64,000 nt of DNA from a virus. Position 1 is the first letter of the stretch. Every line of letters starts with the position of its first letter. Location: the IMG/VR virus record IMGVR_UViG_3300024999_000038, positions 86,269-150,268 of that record. One strand, written 5' to 3'. Both the position numbers and the translations under genes were made by a program. A model generated the notes under the pieces. The model worked only from the letters and a program-made list of their open reading frames with translations, did not search any database and was not told where the DNA came from. Below, one piece after another: positions 48,975 through 58,080 of this stretch.

Positions 48975-50300
48975 ATGGAAAAAGTATTAGAAATTATTAA
49001 TCAAATTCAAAACACATCAGGACGGAACGATAAAGAATTTATTATTAAGTCAAATAAAGACAATCAATTACTTAAGGATATTTTTAAATTCGTTTATAGT
49101 TTAGAGGTAAAGACAGGTATCAAACGTAAGAAACTTGAAAAGGAAGTTAAATCTAAACCCACTATAAAAATTACAGACTTTTATAGTTTAAGAGATTTTC
49201 TTATTGTTAATGGGACTGGTTCAGATGAAACAATAGCAAATATTCAACGATTCTTGTCAGAGCAAACAGATAAAATGAAAGAACTCTACATACAAATTAT
49301 TCTTCAAGATTTAAGAGGTGGCCTTAGTGAAAAAACTATCAATAGTGCTTTAGGATATGAATTTATTTATATTCATAAACTTGAAAAGGGGGAAGTAGCC
49401 GAAGAAAGACATTTAAAATTACTTAAAGGAAAAGAATTTGGTATATATAAAAAGTTAGATGGATATAGGGCTGAAATTGAAGTTGGCAATGGCAAAGTAA
49501 AAATTATGACTTCAGGTGGAGAATTATATAAAGAACTAGTTGATTTAGAAAGAGTTCTATTGAATTCAGATTTACCACATGGGGTATTTGCCTGTGAGCT
49601 GTTAGCAATCGATCTAGAAGGAACAATGACAAGAATGGAAGTATTTAATAAGACAGGGTCAATTCTAAGAAGAGATGGAGAGAAACATGGAATTGAAGTT
49701 AATGTATTTAATTTTATTCCTGACAATGGGTTCTATGAAGGAAAACATTCTATGATTTGTAGAGATAGAAAGAATCTAGCAAAACAATTGGTAGATAAGA
49801 TTAATTCTCCATTGGTTAAAAATGTAGAACCTTTCTATATTGGAACTGATTTATCCCAAATTGATTATTGGTTTGAAAAAATGATGGAACAAGAAGACGA
49901 GGGTATTATGGTCTTACCATTAGATCAAAAGTATGTTGGGAAAAAATCATATCAACAAATGTTAAAAGTTAAAACAGAAAAAGAAGCTGATTTACGTGTA
50001 ATTGGTTTTGAAAAAGGTGAAAAAGGCAAAGAATTTGAAAATACATTGGGTAAAATAATTGTAGATTATAAAGGCAATTCTGCAAATGTAATGTGTGGTT
50101 ATAAGGTTAAATATAATTCGGAAAAATATGATGACAGAATGGTTAGAGATTATATTTGGACACATCAAGACGAAATACTAGGTAAGATTGTTAAGGTTAG
50201 GTATACCGATGAGACTACTAATGATAAAGGTGGAGTAGATTTAAGGTTGTGTAGATTGATTGAGTATCGTGACGATAAGACAGAACCCAGTTACAATTAA
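48975..50300 (+). CDS. ATP-dependent DNA ligase
   Basis: 441 residues. Motif I YKKLDGYR with adenylation Lys160, ACELLAI (motif III region), EDEGIMVL (motif IV) and LKVKTEKEADLRV (motif V), followed by an OB-fold ending KVRYTDETTN. The first 140 residues are an N-terminal helical domain. Seals nicks in phage DNA replication or repair; first gene of an operon with ADP-ribose genes. Start after AAGGAGAGATATTA. Confidence 0.93.
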   Translation: MEKVLEIINQIQNTSGRNDKEFIIKSNKDNQLLKDIFKFVYSLEVKTGIKRKKLEKEVKSKPTIKITDFYSLRDFLIVNGTGSDETIANIQRFLSEQTDKMKELYIQIILQDLRGGLSEKTINSALGYEFIYIHKLEKGEVAEERHLKLLKGKEFGIYKKLDGYRAEIEVGNGKVKIMTSGGELYKELVDLERVLLNSDLPHGVFACELLAIDLEGTMTRMEVFNKTGSILRRDGEKHGIEVNVFNFIPDNGFYEGKHSMICRDRKNLAKQLVDKINSPLVKNVEPFYIGTDLSQIDYWFEKMMEQEDEGIMVLPLDQKYVGKKSYQQMLKVKTEKEADLRVIGFEKGEKGKEFENTLGKIIVDYKGNSANVMCGYKVKYNSEKYDDRMVRDYIWTHQDEILGKIVKVRYTDETTNDKGGVDLRLCRLIEYRDDKTEPSYN

Positions 50301-50315
50301 GAAAGGAATGATTAT

Positions 50316-50771
50316 ATGATTAAAATAGTTGATGGAGACATTTTGCAAGCAACAGAAGATATATGGTGTCACCAGACAAATGCAAAGGGTGTAATGGGTG
50401 GAGGAATCGCAAAACAAACCAAAGAAAAGTATCCAGAGGTTTATAAAGCATACAAAGAATTATGCGAAAAACACAATTCAAAAGATTTATTAGGAGCAGT
50501 TCAATATGTTGAATGTCATGATGGATATATTATAGCAAATTTATTTGGACAAGAGGGTTTTGGTAGAAATAAACAATATACTGACTATAATGCTTTAAGA
50601 AATGCATTAAATATTGTTTACAAAAGAGTAAAACGATATCATGAATCAGTTGCAATTCCGTTCAATATTGGATGCGGTTTAGCAGGAGGTTCTTGGCCTT
50701 TTGTGTATAGTATGATCGAAGAAGTTTTTCACGATTACGATGTAACTCTATATAGATGGGAGGTGAAATAA
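50316..50771 (+). CDS. Macro-domain ADP-ribose hydrolase-like protein
   Basis: 151 residues, a stand-alone macro domain: IVDGDILQA, CHQTNAKGVMGGGIAKQ, VAIPFNIGCGLAGGSW, as in Poa1p-type ADP-ribose-1''-phosphate phosphatases. It binds or removes ADP-ribose. It stops one base before the PARP gene, so eraser and writer are made together. Confidence 0.9.
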   Translation: MIKIVDGDILQATEDIWCHQTNAKGVMGGGIAKQTKEKYPEVYKAYKELCEKHNSKDLLGAVQYVECHDGYIIANLFGQEGFGRNKQYTDYNALRNALNIVYKRVKRYHESVAIPFNIGCGLAGGSWPFVYSMIEEVFHDYDVTLYRWEVK

Positions 50772-50772
50772 T

Positions 50773-51999
50773 TTGAGCTATGACTTTAAAAGTTTATATT
50801 TAGTAAAAGTTGAGCCAAATGCGAATAATAATAAGTTCTACCGTATGATCCAGACAGATAATAATAATTTTACTGTAGAGTATGGTCGTATTGGAGCAGG
50901 AGGTTTTCAAACAACACATTATGATATGAGTCAATGGAATAAAAAAGCAAAAGAAAAAGAGAAGAAGGGTTATGCAGATAATACTAGATTAGTTGCAGAA
51001 GTTATTGTAAAAGACAAAAAGAAAAAAGAATATCTAGACATTCCAAATCAAGTAATCGCATCTATTGTGTCAAGGCTTCAATCTATGGCACGACAAGCTA
51101 TTGCTGATAATTATACAATTTCTTCTAATAAAGTTACTCAAGTAATGATAGATGAAGCACAATTGACTTTAGATGGTTTAATGAATGCCGATAATATTGA
51201 ATTGTTTAATAAAATTTTAGTAGAATTATTTAAGATTATTCCACGGAAGATGAAAAAGGTTAAAGATAATTTAGCTAAAAAGGTTGAAGATTTTGGTGAG
51301 ATTATTCAGAAGGAACAAGATTTACTCGATGTAATGAAGGGGCAAGTAGTAACCCAATCCATAACTAAAGAAGACGAAGAAGATATTATTGAAAACGAAC
51401 CAGTCAATAATCAAACTATTTTGGATGTTATGGGTTTGCAATTTGAAGAAATAACTGAAAAAGAAAAAGAGTTGATTAAGAAGAATCTTGGTTCAATCGG
51501 TGATAAATTCTATCAAGCATGGAAAGTCGTAAATACAAAGACACAAGAGAAATTTGATACATATATTAAAGACAATAATATCAAAAATAAAAAACTATTG
51601 TTTCATGGTAGCAGGAATGAAAATTGGTGGAACATTATCAACACAGGATTAGTTCTAAGGCCATCAGCAGTAATCACAGGAAAGATGTTTGGGCATGGCA
51701 TATATTTCGCCCCTAAAGCCCAAAAGAGTCTAGGATATACCTCTTTACATGGTTCATATTGGGCAGGAGGAAGTTCGAATTCGGCATTCATGAGTTTGTA
51801 TGATGTGGCCTATGGTAAACCTTACGATGTTCATTCTTTTGATAATGTGTATCATAATTTTAATTATGAGTTGTTACAAAGGCACTGCCCAGGTGCTCAT
51901 TGCTTACATGCTCACGAAGGAAGTATGTTAAGAAATGATGAGATTATTGTCTACAAAGAAGACCAATTAACAATTAAATATTTAATAGAACTAAGATAA
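50773..51999 (+). CDS. WGR-domain poly(ADP-ribose) polymerase
   Basis: 408 residues, TTG start after GGGAGGTGAAATAAT. Residues 1-75 are a WGR domain (FYRMIQTDNNNFTVEYGRIG), 85-230 the helical regulatory part, 270-408 the PARP catalytic fold. The H-Y-E triad is visible: His278 in LFHGSRNENW, Tyr311 in GIYFAPKAQKS, Glu390 in LRNDEIIVY. Uses NAD to ADP-ribosylate protein or DNA ends, typically on sensing DNA breaks. Encoded with a ligase and a macro domain. Confidence 0.93.
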   Translation: MSYDFKSLYLVKVEPNANNNKFYRMIQTDNNNFTVEYGRIGAGGFQTTHYDMSQWNKKAKEKEKKGYADNTRLVAEVIVKDKKKKEYLDIPNQVIASIVSRLQSMARQAIADNYTISSNKVTQVMIDEAQLTLDGLMNADNIELFNKILVELFKIIPRKMKKVKDNLAKKVEDFGEIIQKEQDLLDVMKGQVVTQSITKEDEEDIIENEPVNNQTILDVMGLQFEEITEKEKELIKKNLGSIGDKFYQAWKVVNTKTQEKFDTYIKDNNIKNKKLLFHGSRNENWWNIINTGLVLRPSAVITGKMFGHGIYFAPKAQKSLGYTSLHGSYWAGGSSNSAFMSLYDVAYGKPYDVHSFDNVYHNFNYELLQRHCPGAHCLHAHEGSMLRNDEIIVYKEDQLTIKYLIELR

Positions 52000-52034
52000 G
52001 ATCAAAAAATAAAAAATAAAGGAGATATGAAAGA

Positions 52035-52334
52035 ATGAGTAATAGAGATGCAGAGATTAAAACAATTAAATATTATGGAACGAAACAGTATTTTGTAGAA
52101 ACAGACGCAAGGACAGGAGAAGTTATTAAAGATAGTTCTTTTAAGATAAAAACAAAAAGTGAACGAGTAATACATAGTGATTTGGCAACTATAGTAATTC
52201 TTGATGATGGGTCTAAAGGTGTGGCAAAGTGTATGCCAGAAGACGAATATGATAAGACAAAGGGAATTAAGATTGCATATCTTAAAGCAAAGATTAAATC
52301 ATTGAATAAAGAGTTGAAAGAACTGATCAAGTAA
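52035..52334 (+). CDS. Hypothetical small protein
   Basis: 99 residues, start after AAAGGAGATATGAAAGA. Beta-rich first 60 residues and a C-terminal coiled helix (KAKIKSLNKELKELIK). Last gene of the ligase-PARP unit. Function unknown. Confidence 0.65.
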   Translation: MSNRDAEIKTIKYYGTKQYFVETDARTGEVIKDSSFKIKTKSERVIHSDLATIVILDDGSKGVAKCMPEDEYDKTKGIKIAYLKAKIKSLNKELKELIK

Positions 52335-52349
52335 TTAGACAAATAAAAT

Positions 52350-52539
52350 AATTGAGCGAGGGAATGAAAAAACAGATCCAGTCACAATAAAAACAGAATC
52401 CCAAACTGTGTGATTAATGATAAAACTGGGTAATGCTCAATTTATAATACGATATGTTTAAGGACTAACTAGGATTCGGTAACTGAAAACTACAAAAGGC
52501 TTTTGCTAAGTGTTTCACTTTTGTAGCTGTTAGTCCTTA
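52350..52539 (+). ncRNA. Candidate structured non-coding RNA
   Basis: No reading frame spans these 190 bases. Two closed domains are visible. Domain 1: AATTGAGC/GCTCAATT (52350-52357 with 52435-52442) encloses CCAGT/ACTGG and CACA/TGTG. Domain 2: an 11-bp perfect stem TAAGGACTAAC/GTTAGTCCTTA (52459-52469 with 52529-52539) encloses CTACAAAAG/CTTTTGTAG (9 bp) and a small TTCGG hairpin. Domain 2 ends in TTATTT. Nested perfect stems in AT-rich DNA suggest a folded RNA. It is not a tRNA. Confidence 0.5.
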
Positions 52540-52598
52540 TTTAATGAAAAATAATTCATAATATTATAAATTTCGTAGAGAAAGAAGGTGAATAATAA

Positions 52599-52823
52599 AT
52601 GGAAACAAATTTAAGTATAATTAGTATTGATAATCTTATTGAGAATTTAAGAAAAATGGAAAAAGTTAATCATAAAAAAGTCTTCGTAATAAAATATGAT
52701 ACTTCTGGTTGGCTTCATATTACACAAATGGATAAAGAGTATCTAGAATCTAAAATAAAATGTAAATTGGACGTTAGGATAGATAACGACAACGACATAC
52801 TTCAAATAGCAATATTTTCATAA
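52599..52823 (+). CDS. Hypothetical small protein
   Basis: 74 residues, start after AGAAGGTGAATAATAA. N-terminal helix then beta strands with acidic loops (RIDNDNDILQIAIFS). Function unknown. Confidence 0.65.
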   Translation: METNLSIISIDNLIENLRKMEKVNHKKVFVIKYDTSGWLHITQMDKEYLESKIKCKLDVRIDNDNDILQIAIFS

Positions 52824-52882
52824 TTAACAAGCTGTTGATTTAAAATATCGATTTTATAGTATAGAAAAAGGATGTGTTAACA

Positions 52883-53182
52883 ATTATTAAACTATTAGAA
52901 AAAATACAAGAATTAAGTATTCAAAATGGTAAGACATTGGAACAAATATGTCTTAAACTATCAGAAGAAACTGGTGAATGTTCACAAGCGTTATTATCTT
53001 ATGTAGATGCTGAAGGAAGTATTTACAAAGGGTTAGGTTCACAAGATGTTAAAGAAGAATGTATAGATGTAATTATGGTTGCCATATCATTGTTTTATAA
53101 ACTTGGTGGCAATAATGAAGAATTGGTTAATCTTCTTAATGAAAAAATGAAGAAATGGCAAAATAAAGTTAATATAAAATAA
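52883..53182 (+). CDS. MazG-like pyrophosphohydrolase, likely AUU start
   Basis: 99 residues from ATT 52883, ten bases after AAAGGA; this yields IKLLEKIQELSIQNGKTLEQICLKLSEETGECSQAL, the usual MazG-like opening. The GTG at 52874 touches the ribosome site. The EETGE helix and VKEECIDVIMVAISLFYKLGG (ExxxD) form the metal site. These all-helical enzymes hydrolyse NTPs or alarmones. Confidence 0.8.
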   Translation: MIKLLEKIQELSIQNGKTLEQICLKLSEETGECSQALLSYVDAEGSIYKGLGSQDVKEECIDVIMVAISLFYKLGGNNEELVNLLNEKMKKWQNKVNIK

Positions 53183-53208
53183 ATATAATTTGTAAGGAGA
53201 GTTTGATA

Positions 53209-54216
53209 ATGAATATAGAATGGTATGAAAATATACCTGTTATGCTTAATAATCATGGAGACCCATTAACAGACAATCAAGTAGAAAGTACAATACTTAA
53301 AGTTAAATCATTAGTGGGTTGTGACAATGTGGTGGGAATTTGTACAAAAGCTGTTCCAAGTGAGAGTGCATATCAACAACTTAAACAAATAATGAATATA
53401 AAAGATGTAAAATTATTTATGGCGTATTCTTTAACTGGCTTAGATGAAGGAAATTATAGTTTTGAAGAAAGAGAAGAAACTATAATGCGACTATATGATA
53501 TGTTTGGTCAAATGAACATACTTCTTAGACCACTTATAAAAGGAAGGAATGATTCACATGAAAATATCAAGCGTATTGTTGAAATTGCTGCTGAAACTGG
53601 TAATAATATAATTTTAGGTGGATTACATAATAGAAAATTATTAAAGCAATTGAAGGATGATACTAAAGGTTACTTTATTGATTGTTGTAATGCTAATGGG
53701 GTAAGATACTTCAATAAAACATCTTGTGTAATTGCATATCAATATAATACAACTTGTAAAGTGCATGATATTGTAAACAATAAACCAAAGAATCTAGACG
53801 TTATTGATAGACTAGGATATAAATATACATTGTATAATGGTCATATATTATTAGATTGGGCTTCATCAGGAGATATGAATTTAGTAAGGTATATTACAGA
53901 GTCTTTACCGTACACTAAAAAATTGACATCTCGATTGAATCGAATATCATCTAATGAAAATCATAATTATGAACTTACATCTGGGTGGTTATCTTGGAGT
54001 AATAATGCCGATTGTCCGATAAAGTGTGACTATTGTGTTATGTCACTAATAGACTATTTGGTTGATAAAACTCCCGTAGGTTGTCATCCAAAAGATTTGC
54101 AAGATATAACAATCCGTGATACTTTTGATGGTGATGCCATAGATGTGGTAGCAAAGGATAAGTATATTTCATACAACGATTATAGAGTACCACAAGATTG
54201 CATAAAGTATAGATGA
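53209..54216 (+). CDS. Radical-SAM-like protein with C-terminal CxxxCxxC
   Basis: 335 residues. The first 140 residues read like radical-SAM barrel strands (VVGICTKAVPS, LFMAYSLTGLDEG, REETIMRLYDMFGQMNILLRPLIKGRNDSHENIKRIV, NNIILGG). The cluster motif is not at the N terminus: DCPIKCDYC (Cys269, 273, 276) lies near the C terminus. This suggests a permuted or remodelled radical-SAM enzyme. It overlaps the nucleotidyltransferase gene by four bases. Start after AAGGAGAGTTTGATA. Substrate unknown. Confidence 0.62.
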   Translation: MNIEWYENIPVMLNNHGDPLTDNQVESTILKVKSLVGCDNVVGICTKAVPSESAYQQLKQIMNIKDVKLFMAYSLTGLDEGNYSFEEREETIMRLYDMFGQMNILLRPLIKGRNDSHENIKRIVEIAAETGNNIILGGLHNRKLLKQLKDDTKGYFIDCCNANGVRYFNKTSCVIAYQYNTTCKVHDIVNNKPKNLDVIDRLGYKYTLYNGHILLDWASSGDMNLVRYITESLPYTKKLTSRLNRISSNENHNYELTSGWLSWSNNADCPIKCDYCVMSLIDYLVDKTPVGCHPKDLQDITIRDTFDGDAIDVVAKDKYISYNDYRVPQDCIKYR

Positions 54217-54911
54217 GTGAAAATATGAACGAAGAAATTATGAATATCTATAAAAGTCTATTACAAGACATGTATAAGATAAACCCAAATATAGTGATTA
54301 CTGGAAGTGTAGCAACTGTGTTATATTTGAATAATATCCATCGTATTTGTAATGATATTGATATCCATTTTGCTGATGATTACTCTATTGTAAGACTAAT
54401 TAATCAAATAAATTATACCAATGCGAAATATGAAATAATTGATTATTCAGTAGGTGATAATAATATAAGCATAAAATTGAAAAAGAATTCAGGACATCAA
54501 ATTACATTAGACATTTACAATAACTCGCTTATAGATCATCAAGAAGTAAATGGAATGAAGTTAATTAAACTAGAAAAGTTAATAGTTAACAAATTAATCA
54601 ATTGTGTTACTATTAAAAATTCTACAAATCCGAGAATTAAAGATTTATATGATTTGCAATTTTTGTTAAGGTTGAAGTATGGTTATAATTTAATATTTTA
54701 CTATTTATGCCGAGAGTTATTAGAAATATATAAAATTGATAAGTTGTTTAATAATGTTATCAATGAGCTATGTATTGGTGATTTTTATGAAGATATTTTT
54801 AACAAATATAAAGCAAATAATTACACAACTGAAGATTTAAAACTTAAAGAAATAAAAGATATGATTATTCAGTTAAAAGACCAATTTCATTCGGAAGGAG
54901 TAAAACAATGA
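54213..54911 (+). CDS. Nucleotidyltransferase (AbiEii-like fold)
   Basis: 232 residues. GSVATVLYL (30-38) and NDIDIHF (47-53) are the pol-beta-type nucleotidyltransferase site; RIKDLYDLQFLLRL near 146-159 is typical of AbiEii-like members. The family transfers nucleotides to RNA or protein, often as toxins. Overlaps neighbours on both sides, so it is part of a three-gene unit with the radical-SAM-like and zinc proteins. Confidence 0.75.
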   Translation: MSENMNEEIMNIYKSLLQDMYKINPNIVITGSVATVLYLNNIHRICNDIDIHFADDYSIVRLINQINYTNAKYEIIDYSVGDNNISIKLKKNSGHQITLDIYNNSLIDHQEVNGMKLIKLEKLIVNKLINCVTIKNSTNPRIKDLYDLQFLLRLKYGYNLIFYYLCRELLEIYKIDKLFNNVINELCIGDFYEDIFNKYKANNYTTEDLKLKEIKDMIIQLKDQFHSEGVKQ

Positions 54912-55312
54912 AAATCATTTGTAAAGTATGTGATGAAGTGATTGAATATGAAGTAAATGCACCAGGAGAAATTATTGAATGTTCAGTTTGTTGCACGAAT
55001 AATATACTCCCTGATATTAATAATTATGGTAATCTTCAAAAGTCTATTATTTATCAATATCATTTTTACAAAAATAGATTAGAAGAATATGAAAAAGCAA
55101 TGAATAAAACACATAGGAATTTCAGCAGAACTGTTGCTAACAGAGAAATAAATATTTACAGGCAAATTTATTCTTGGTTGGATACAATTATGGACGAAAA
55201 CAATTTTGACAAGACACCAGATTATTGGAGTGAAAATTGTGGTAGAAGTATAGATTTGCCTACTTATTGCCAGACGCATAAGAGAATATGTACTGGTTGT
55301 GGAGATTGTTAA
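54908..55312 (+). CDS. Protein with N- and C-terminal Cys motifs
   Basis: 134 residues. CKVC and CSVCC at the N terminus (lysine-biosynthesis-protein LysW-like ribbon: ICKVCDEVIEYEVNAPGEIIECSVC), a central helix, and CQTHKRICTGCGDC at the end. The N-terminal domain resembles LysW-type zinc ribbons. Coupled (ATGA) to the nucleotidyltransferase gene; possibly a carrier or substrate of the upstream enzymes (inference). Confidence 0.62.
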   Translation: MKIICKVCDEVIEYEVNAPGEIIECSVCCTNNILPDINNYGNLQKSIIYQYHFYKNRLEEYEKAMNKTHRNFSRTVANREINIYRQIYSWLDTIMDENNFDKTPDYWSENCGRSIDLPTYCQTHKRICTGCGDC

Positions 55313-55370
55313 CCCAAGGAAAGGACTATTTCATCTACTCCAAAAATAAAATACAAAGGAGATTATATAA

Positions 55371-56306
55371 ATGAAAGTAAAATTGTTCAGTCACAGTGAC
55401 AAAGATGGCATTGGTTGTGGTATTTTAGGAAAACAAGCATTCTCAAATATTGATATTGAATACTGCGACTATGACAATATAAATGATAAAATTAAACAAT
55501 ACATACTAACAGAAGAATATAAAAATTATGACACAACATTTATTACAGATATTTCCGTTAATGAAGAAGTAGCTGAATTAGTCAATAATATTCAATCTTT
55601 AATTAGTGAAGTTATTTTATTAGATCATCATAAAACAGCAGAATTCCTTAATAAATATGATTGGTGCAAAGTGGTAGAAAGTATAAATGGAGAAAAGACT
55701 TGTGGAACATCTTTATTTTATTATTATCTAATGGAACAAGGATTCTTGAAAAATTCAAGAGCATGGAAATGGGATGGATGTTCTAACTTATTTTCTTTTG
55801 TTGAATCAGTTAGAAAATATGATACATATCTTTGGAAAACTTTATACAATGAAATTGAACCAAAAATGTGGAATGATTTACTTTACATAATGGGTAGAGA
55901 TAATTTTATCGAAAAGATTATGGATATAGTTGGATTCCAACATGAATTTAAACTTGATGAATTTGATTTAAAATTGCTAGAATACAAACAAAGAGAAATT
56001 GACCATTACATAGATTCAAAAGACAAATCAATCATTGTTAAAGAAATTCAAGGTTATGAAACAGGAATAGTATTTGCAGAGAGATATGTTTCAGAATTGG
56101 GTAATAAGTTATCGGAATTACATCCTGAATTAGATTTTATTGTTATGATAAATCCATCGCATTCAGTTAGTTATAGAACAATTAAAAATAATATTGATTT
56201 AGGTGTAATAGCAGGCATATATGGAGGTGGAGGGCATCCTCAAGCTTCAGGAAGTCCAATAGATGAAAATATGAGAAATAAGATTATAGATTTAGTATTT
56301 GCGTAA
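55371..56306 (+). CDS. DHH/DHHA1 phosphoesterase (NrnB-like)
   Basis: 311 residues. SHSDKDGIGCG (DxD), DTTFITDIS, LLDHHKTAEF (DHH) and the C-terminal DHHA1 GGGGHPQASGSP. NrnB-type enzymes degrade nano-RNA and pGpG/pApA. Likely recycles short oligonucleotides or removes cyclic-dinucleotide products during infection. Start after AAAGGAGATTATATAA. Confidence 0.9.
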   Translation: MKVKLFSHSDKDGIGCGILGKQAFSNIDIEYCDYDNINDKIKQYILTEEYKNYDTTFITDISVNEEVAELVNNIQSLISEVILLDHHKTAEFLNKYDWCKVVESINGEKTCGTSLFYYYLMEQGFLKNSRAWKWDGCSNLFSFVESVRKYDTYLWKTLYNEIEPKMWNDLLYIMGRDNFIEKIMDIVGFQHEFKLDEFDLKLLEYKQREIDHYIDSKDKSIIVKEIQGYETGIVFAERYVSELGNKLSELHPELDFIVMINPSHSVSYRTIKNNIDLGVIAGIYGGGGHPQASGSPIDENMRNKIIDLVFA

Positions 56307-56326
56307 GAAAGGAGAAAATATAAGTA

Positions 56327-56518
56327 ATGAAATATACAATTGGTCAAATGGTATCTGTTCCAAAATACAATGTGCAATATGGAGAAATTACAGGTATTCA
56401 TATATACAATAGAGAAAAGGGAGATTCAGTAAATTCTATTGATTATGATATTAGTTTTTATTCAGATGGATGTTTGTTTAGAGAATCATATAGTGAAGAA
56501 CATATTGAAGAAATTTAG
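56327..56518 (+). CDS. Hypothetical small beta-rich protein
   Basis: 63 residues. YTIGQMVSVPKYNVQYGEITGIHIYN...DISFYSDGCLFRESYSEEHIEEI is the small SH3-like fold often seen in phages. Start after AAAGGAGAAAATATAAGTA. Confidence 0.68.
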   Translation: MKYTIGQMVSVPKYNVQYGEITGIHIYNREKGDSVNSIDYDISFYSDGCLFRESYSEEHIEEI

Positions 56519-56537
56519 AAAGAAGGATGAATTAACA

Positions 56538-57032
56538 ATGAGTAACAATAAAAAAGAAATATCAATTGATCGTGTAAAACAAATTACTCAAGAAGAATTA
56601 CAAAAATATATACAAGGTAATTTCTCAGAAGAAAGTTTAAGAAAAATGATTCAAGGACAATTAGAGAATTCTGGGAGAGAAATTGTTTTTAAAGAACTAG
56701 GATTAAAATATGATAGATGGGATCATAATTGGAATTTAGATTCATCTGGAGCAATTACAAATATGATTAAAAACAATTCACATATTAGAGACGTTGGGAA
56801 AGAAGTAATCCAAGAAATCATTAAACTAGTAACCCCTGAAGATATTTTAGGGTTACTAAATAAAAATAATATTCAATCATTGAAGAAAATATATAGAGAA
56901 ACTTTGATGAGTTATTTTGAAAAAGAAGTTAGAAATTCAGCTATACAACATGGAACCGATCAAGCAGAAAAATTATTTAAGAAATATTTATATGAAAGAG
57001 TAGATGAACAAATTCAGGCAGATGAAATTTAA
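56538..57032 (+). CDS. Hypothetical helical protein
   Basis: 164 residues from the ATG after AGAAGGATGAATTAACA. All-helical and charged, with repeated Lys/Glu/Gln blocks. No family recognised. Confidence 0.65.
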   Translation: MSNNKKEISIDRVKQITQEELQKYIQGNFSEESLRKMIQGQLENSGREIVFKELGLKYDRWDHNWNLDSSGAITNMIKNNSHIRDVGKEVIQEIIKLVTPEDILGLLNKNNIQSLKKIYRETLMSYFEKEVRNSAIQHGTDQAEKLFKKYLYERVDEQIQADEI

Positions 57033-57059
57033 CATTTATGGGAAAGGAAGATAAAAAAT

Positions 57060-57296
57060 ATGGAATTTATCAAAGTAAGAGCAAAAGAAGGATTTACTCT
57101 ATTCAATAAAAAGGAAGAAATTTTAGCCAAGATAGAAGAGGGAGAGGTTTTTCGTGCTAGGTTATCTAATATCTCTGATGAATATTTTGCAAAAGACTCT
57201 AAAGGTAGAGAATTTTATGTTGGAGAGTTGGATTTTGATAGCAACCTAAAATTAGATGATTGTTTTGAATTAACTAATGTAATCAATATAAAATAA
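57060..57296 (+). CDS. Hypothetical small beta-rich protein
   Basis: 78 residues, start after GGAAAGGAAGATAAAAAAT. KVRAKEGFTLFNKKEEILAKIEEGEVFRA resembles an SH3-like module. Function unknown. Confidence 0.65.
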   Translation: MEFIKVRAKEGFTLFNKKEEILAKIEEGEVFRARLSNISDEYFAKDSKGREFYVGELDFDSNLKLDDCFELTNVINIK

Positions 57297-57369
57297 AATA
57301 GTTCTTACTCAATTATATGAATAGCAAATAGGTCGCCAGACAGAAAGATAGAAAGGGAGTTAGATAAAT

Positions 57370-57723
57370 ATGATATTAAAAATTATGTCAAAAGAAGGTC
57401 AATCGAACTATACATCTGCGGAGGAGTTTACAACTCATAAAGCAATTGTTAAAGGCATATATGATGATTTTCAATCTAAATATGAGAAATCTGAGATCAT
57501 GTATTATAATGACAAACACAATCTTATGGTTAGGAAAATCCAAGAGCTTACAGGAATTGACAATCAGATAATAGACTTTAAAATCAACTGTGAATTTGAA
57601 GAATTAGACTTGATTTGTTGTATATATCCAAGAACTAAAAGTAAAGAACACAATATAATTGTAACAAATCAAATGACATTTCTTATGAGTGATGATGGAA
57701 AAACCATAGAAAGGTTAATATAG
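57370..57723 (+). CDS. Hypothetical protein
   Basis: 117 residues, start after AAAGGGAGTTAGATAAAT. Mixed alpha/beta; no family recognised. Its stop is nine bases before the next ATG. Confidence 0.65.
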   Translation: MILKIMSKEGQSNYTSAEEFTTHKAIVKGIYDDFQSKYEKSEIMYYNDKHNLMVRKIQELTGIDNQIIDFKINCEFEELDLICCIYPRTKSKEHNIIVTNQMTFLMSDDGKTIERLI

Positions 57724-57732
57724 GTGATTGAA

Positions 57733-57990
57733 ATGGATGAAGTTTTATTCATGGGAATGAATCTGCCAAATGAAATTGATAAGTTTCTTAATGAGAAAGA
57801 ATTGCTTATTACTAATGGTATGAGTGGTGCTGAATTAAAGTCATATAGGTTAGGAGTTAAAAATACATTGTCTGCACTATCCTCAATTATAAATGGTTTT
57901 GATGATTATTTAGTAGTACATACGGACAATGAAAAATATACCTGCGAAATGAATATAAAAGACTTACAGAAAATGTTTAATAATATCTAA
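57733..57990 (+). CDS. Hypothetical small protein
   Basis: 85 residues from ATG 57733 after TAGGTGATTGAA; the GTG at 57724 is an alternative. Helical (EIDKFLNEKELL, AELKSYRLGVKNTLSALSSII). Function unknown. Confidence 0.62.
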   Translation: MDEVLFMGMNLPNEIDKFLNEKELLITNGMSGAELKSYRLGVKNTLSALSSIINGFDDYLVVHTDNEKYTCEMNIKDLQKMFNNI

Positions 57991-58080
57991 ATAATAAAGT
58001 GGTTTGGCGACTTATTTATTATTTGTATAATTGAGTAAAGTTTTACGATAAGCTTATGGTTTGAAAGGACTTGATTATTA

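Noticed and set aside
52459-52539. tRNA-like fold
   Set aside because: The outer stem is 11 bp rather than 7, there is no T-loop GTTCRA, no recognisable anticodon arm and no CCA-compatible end.
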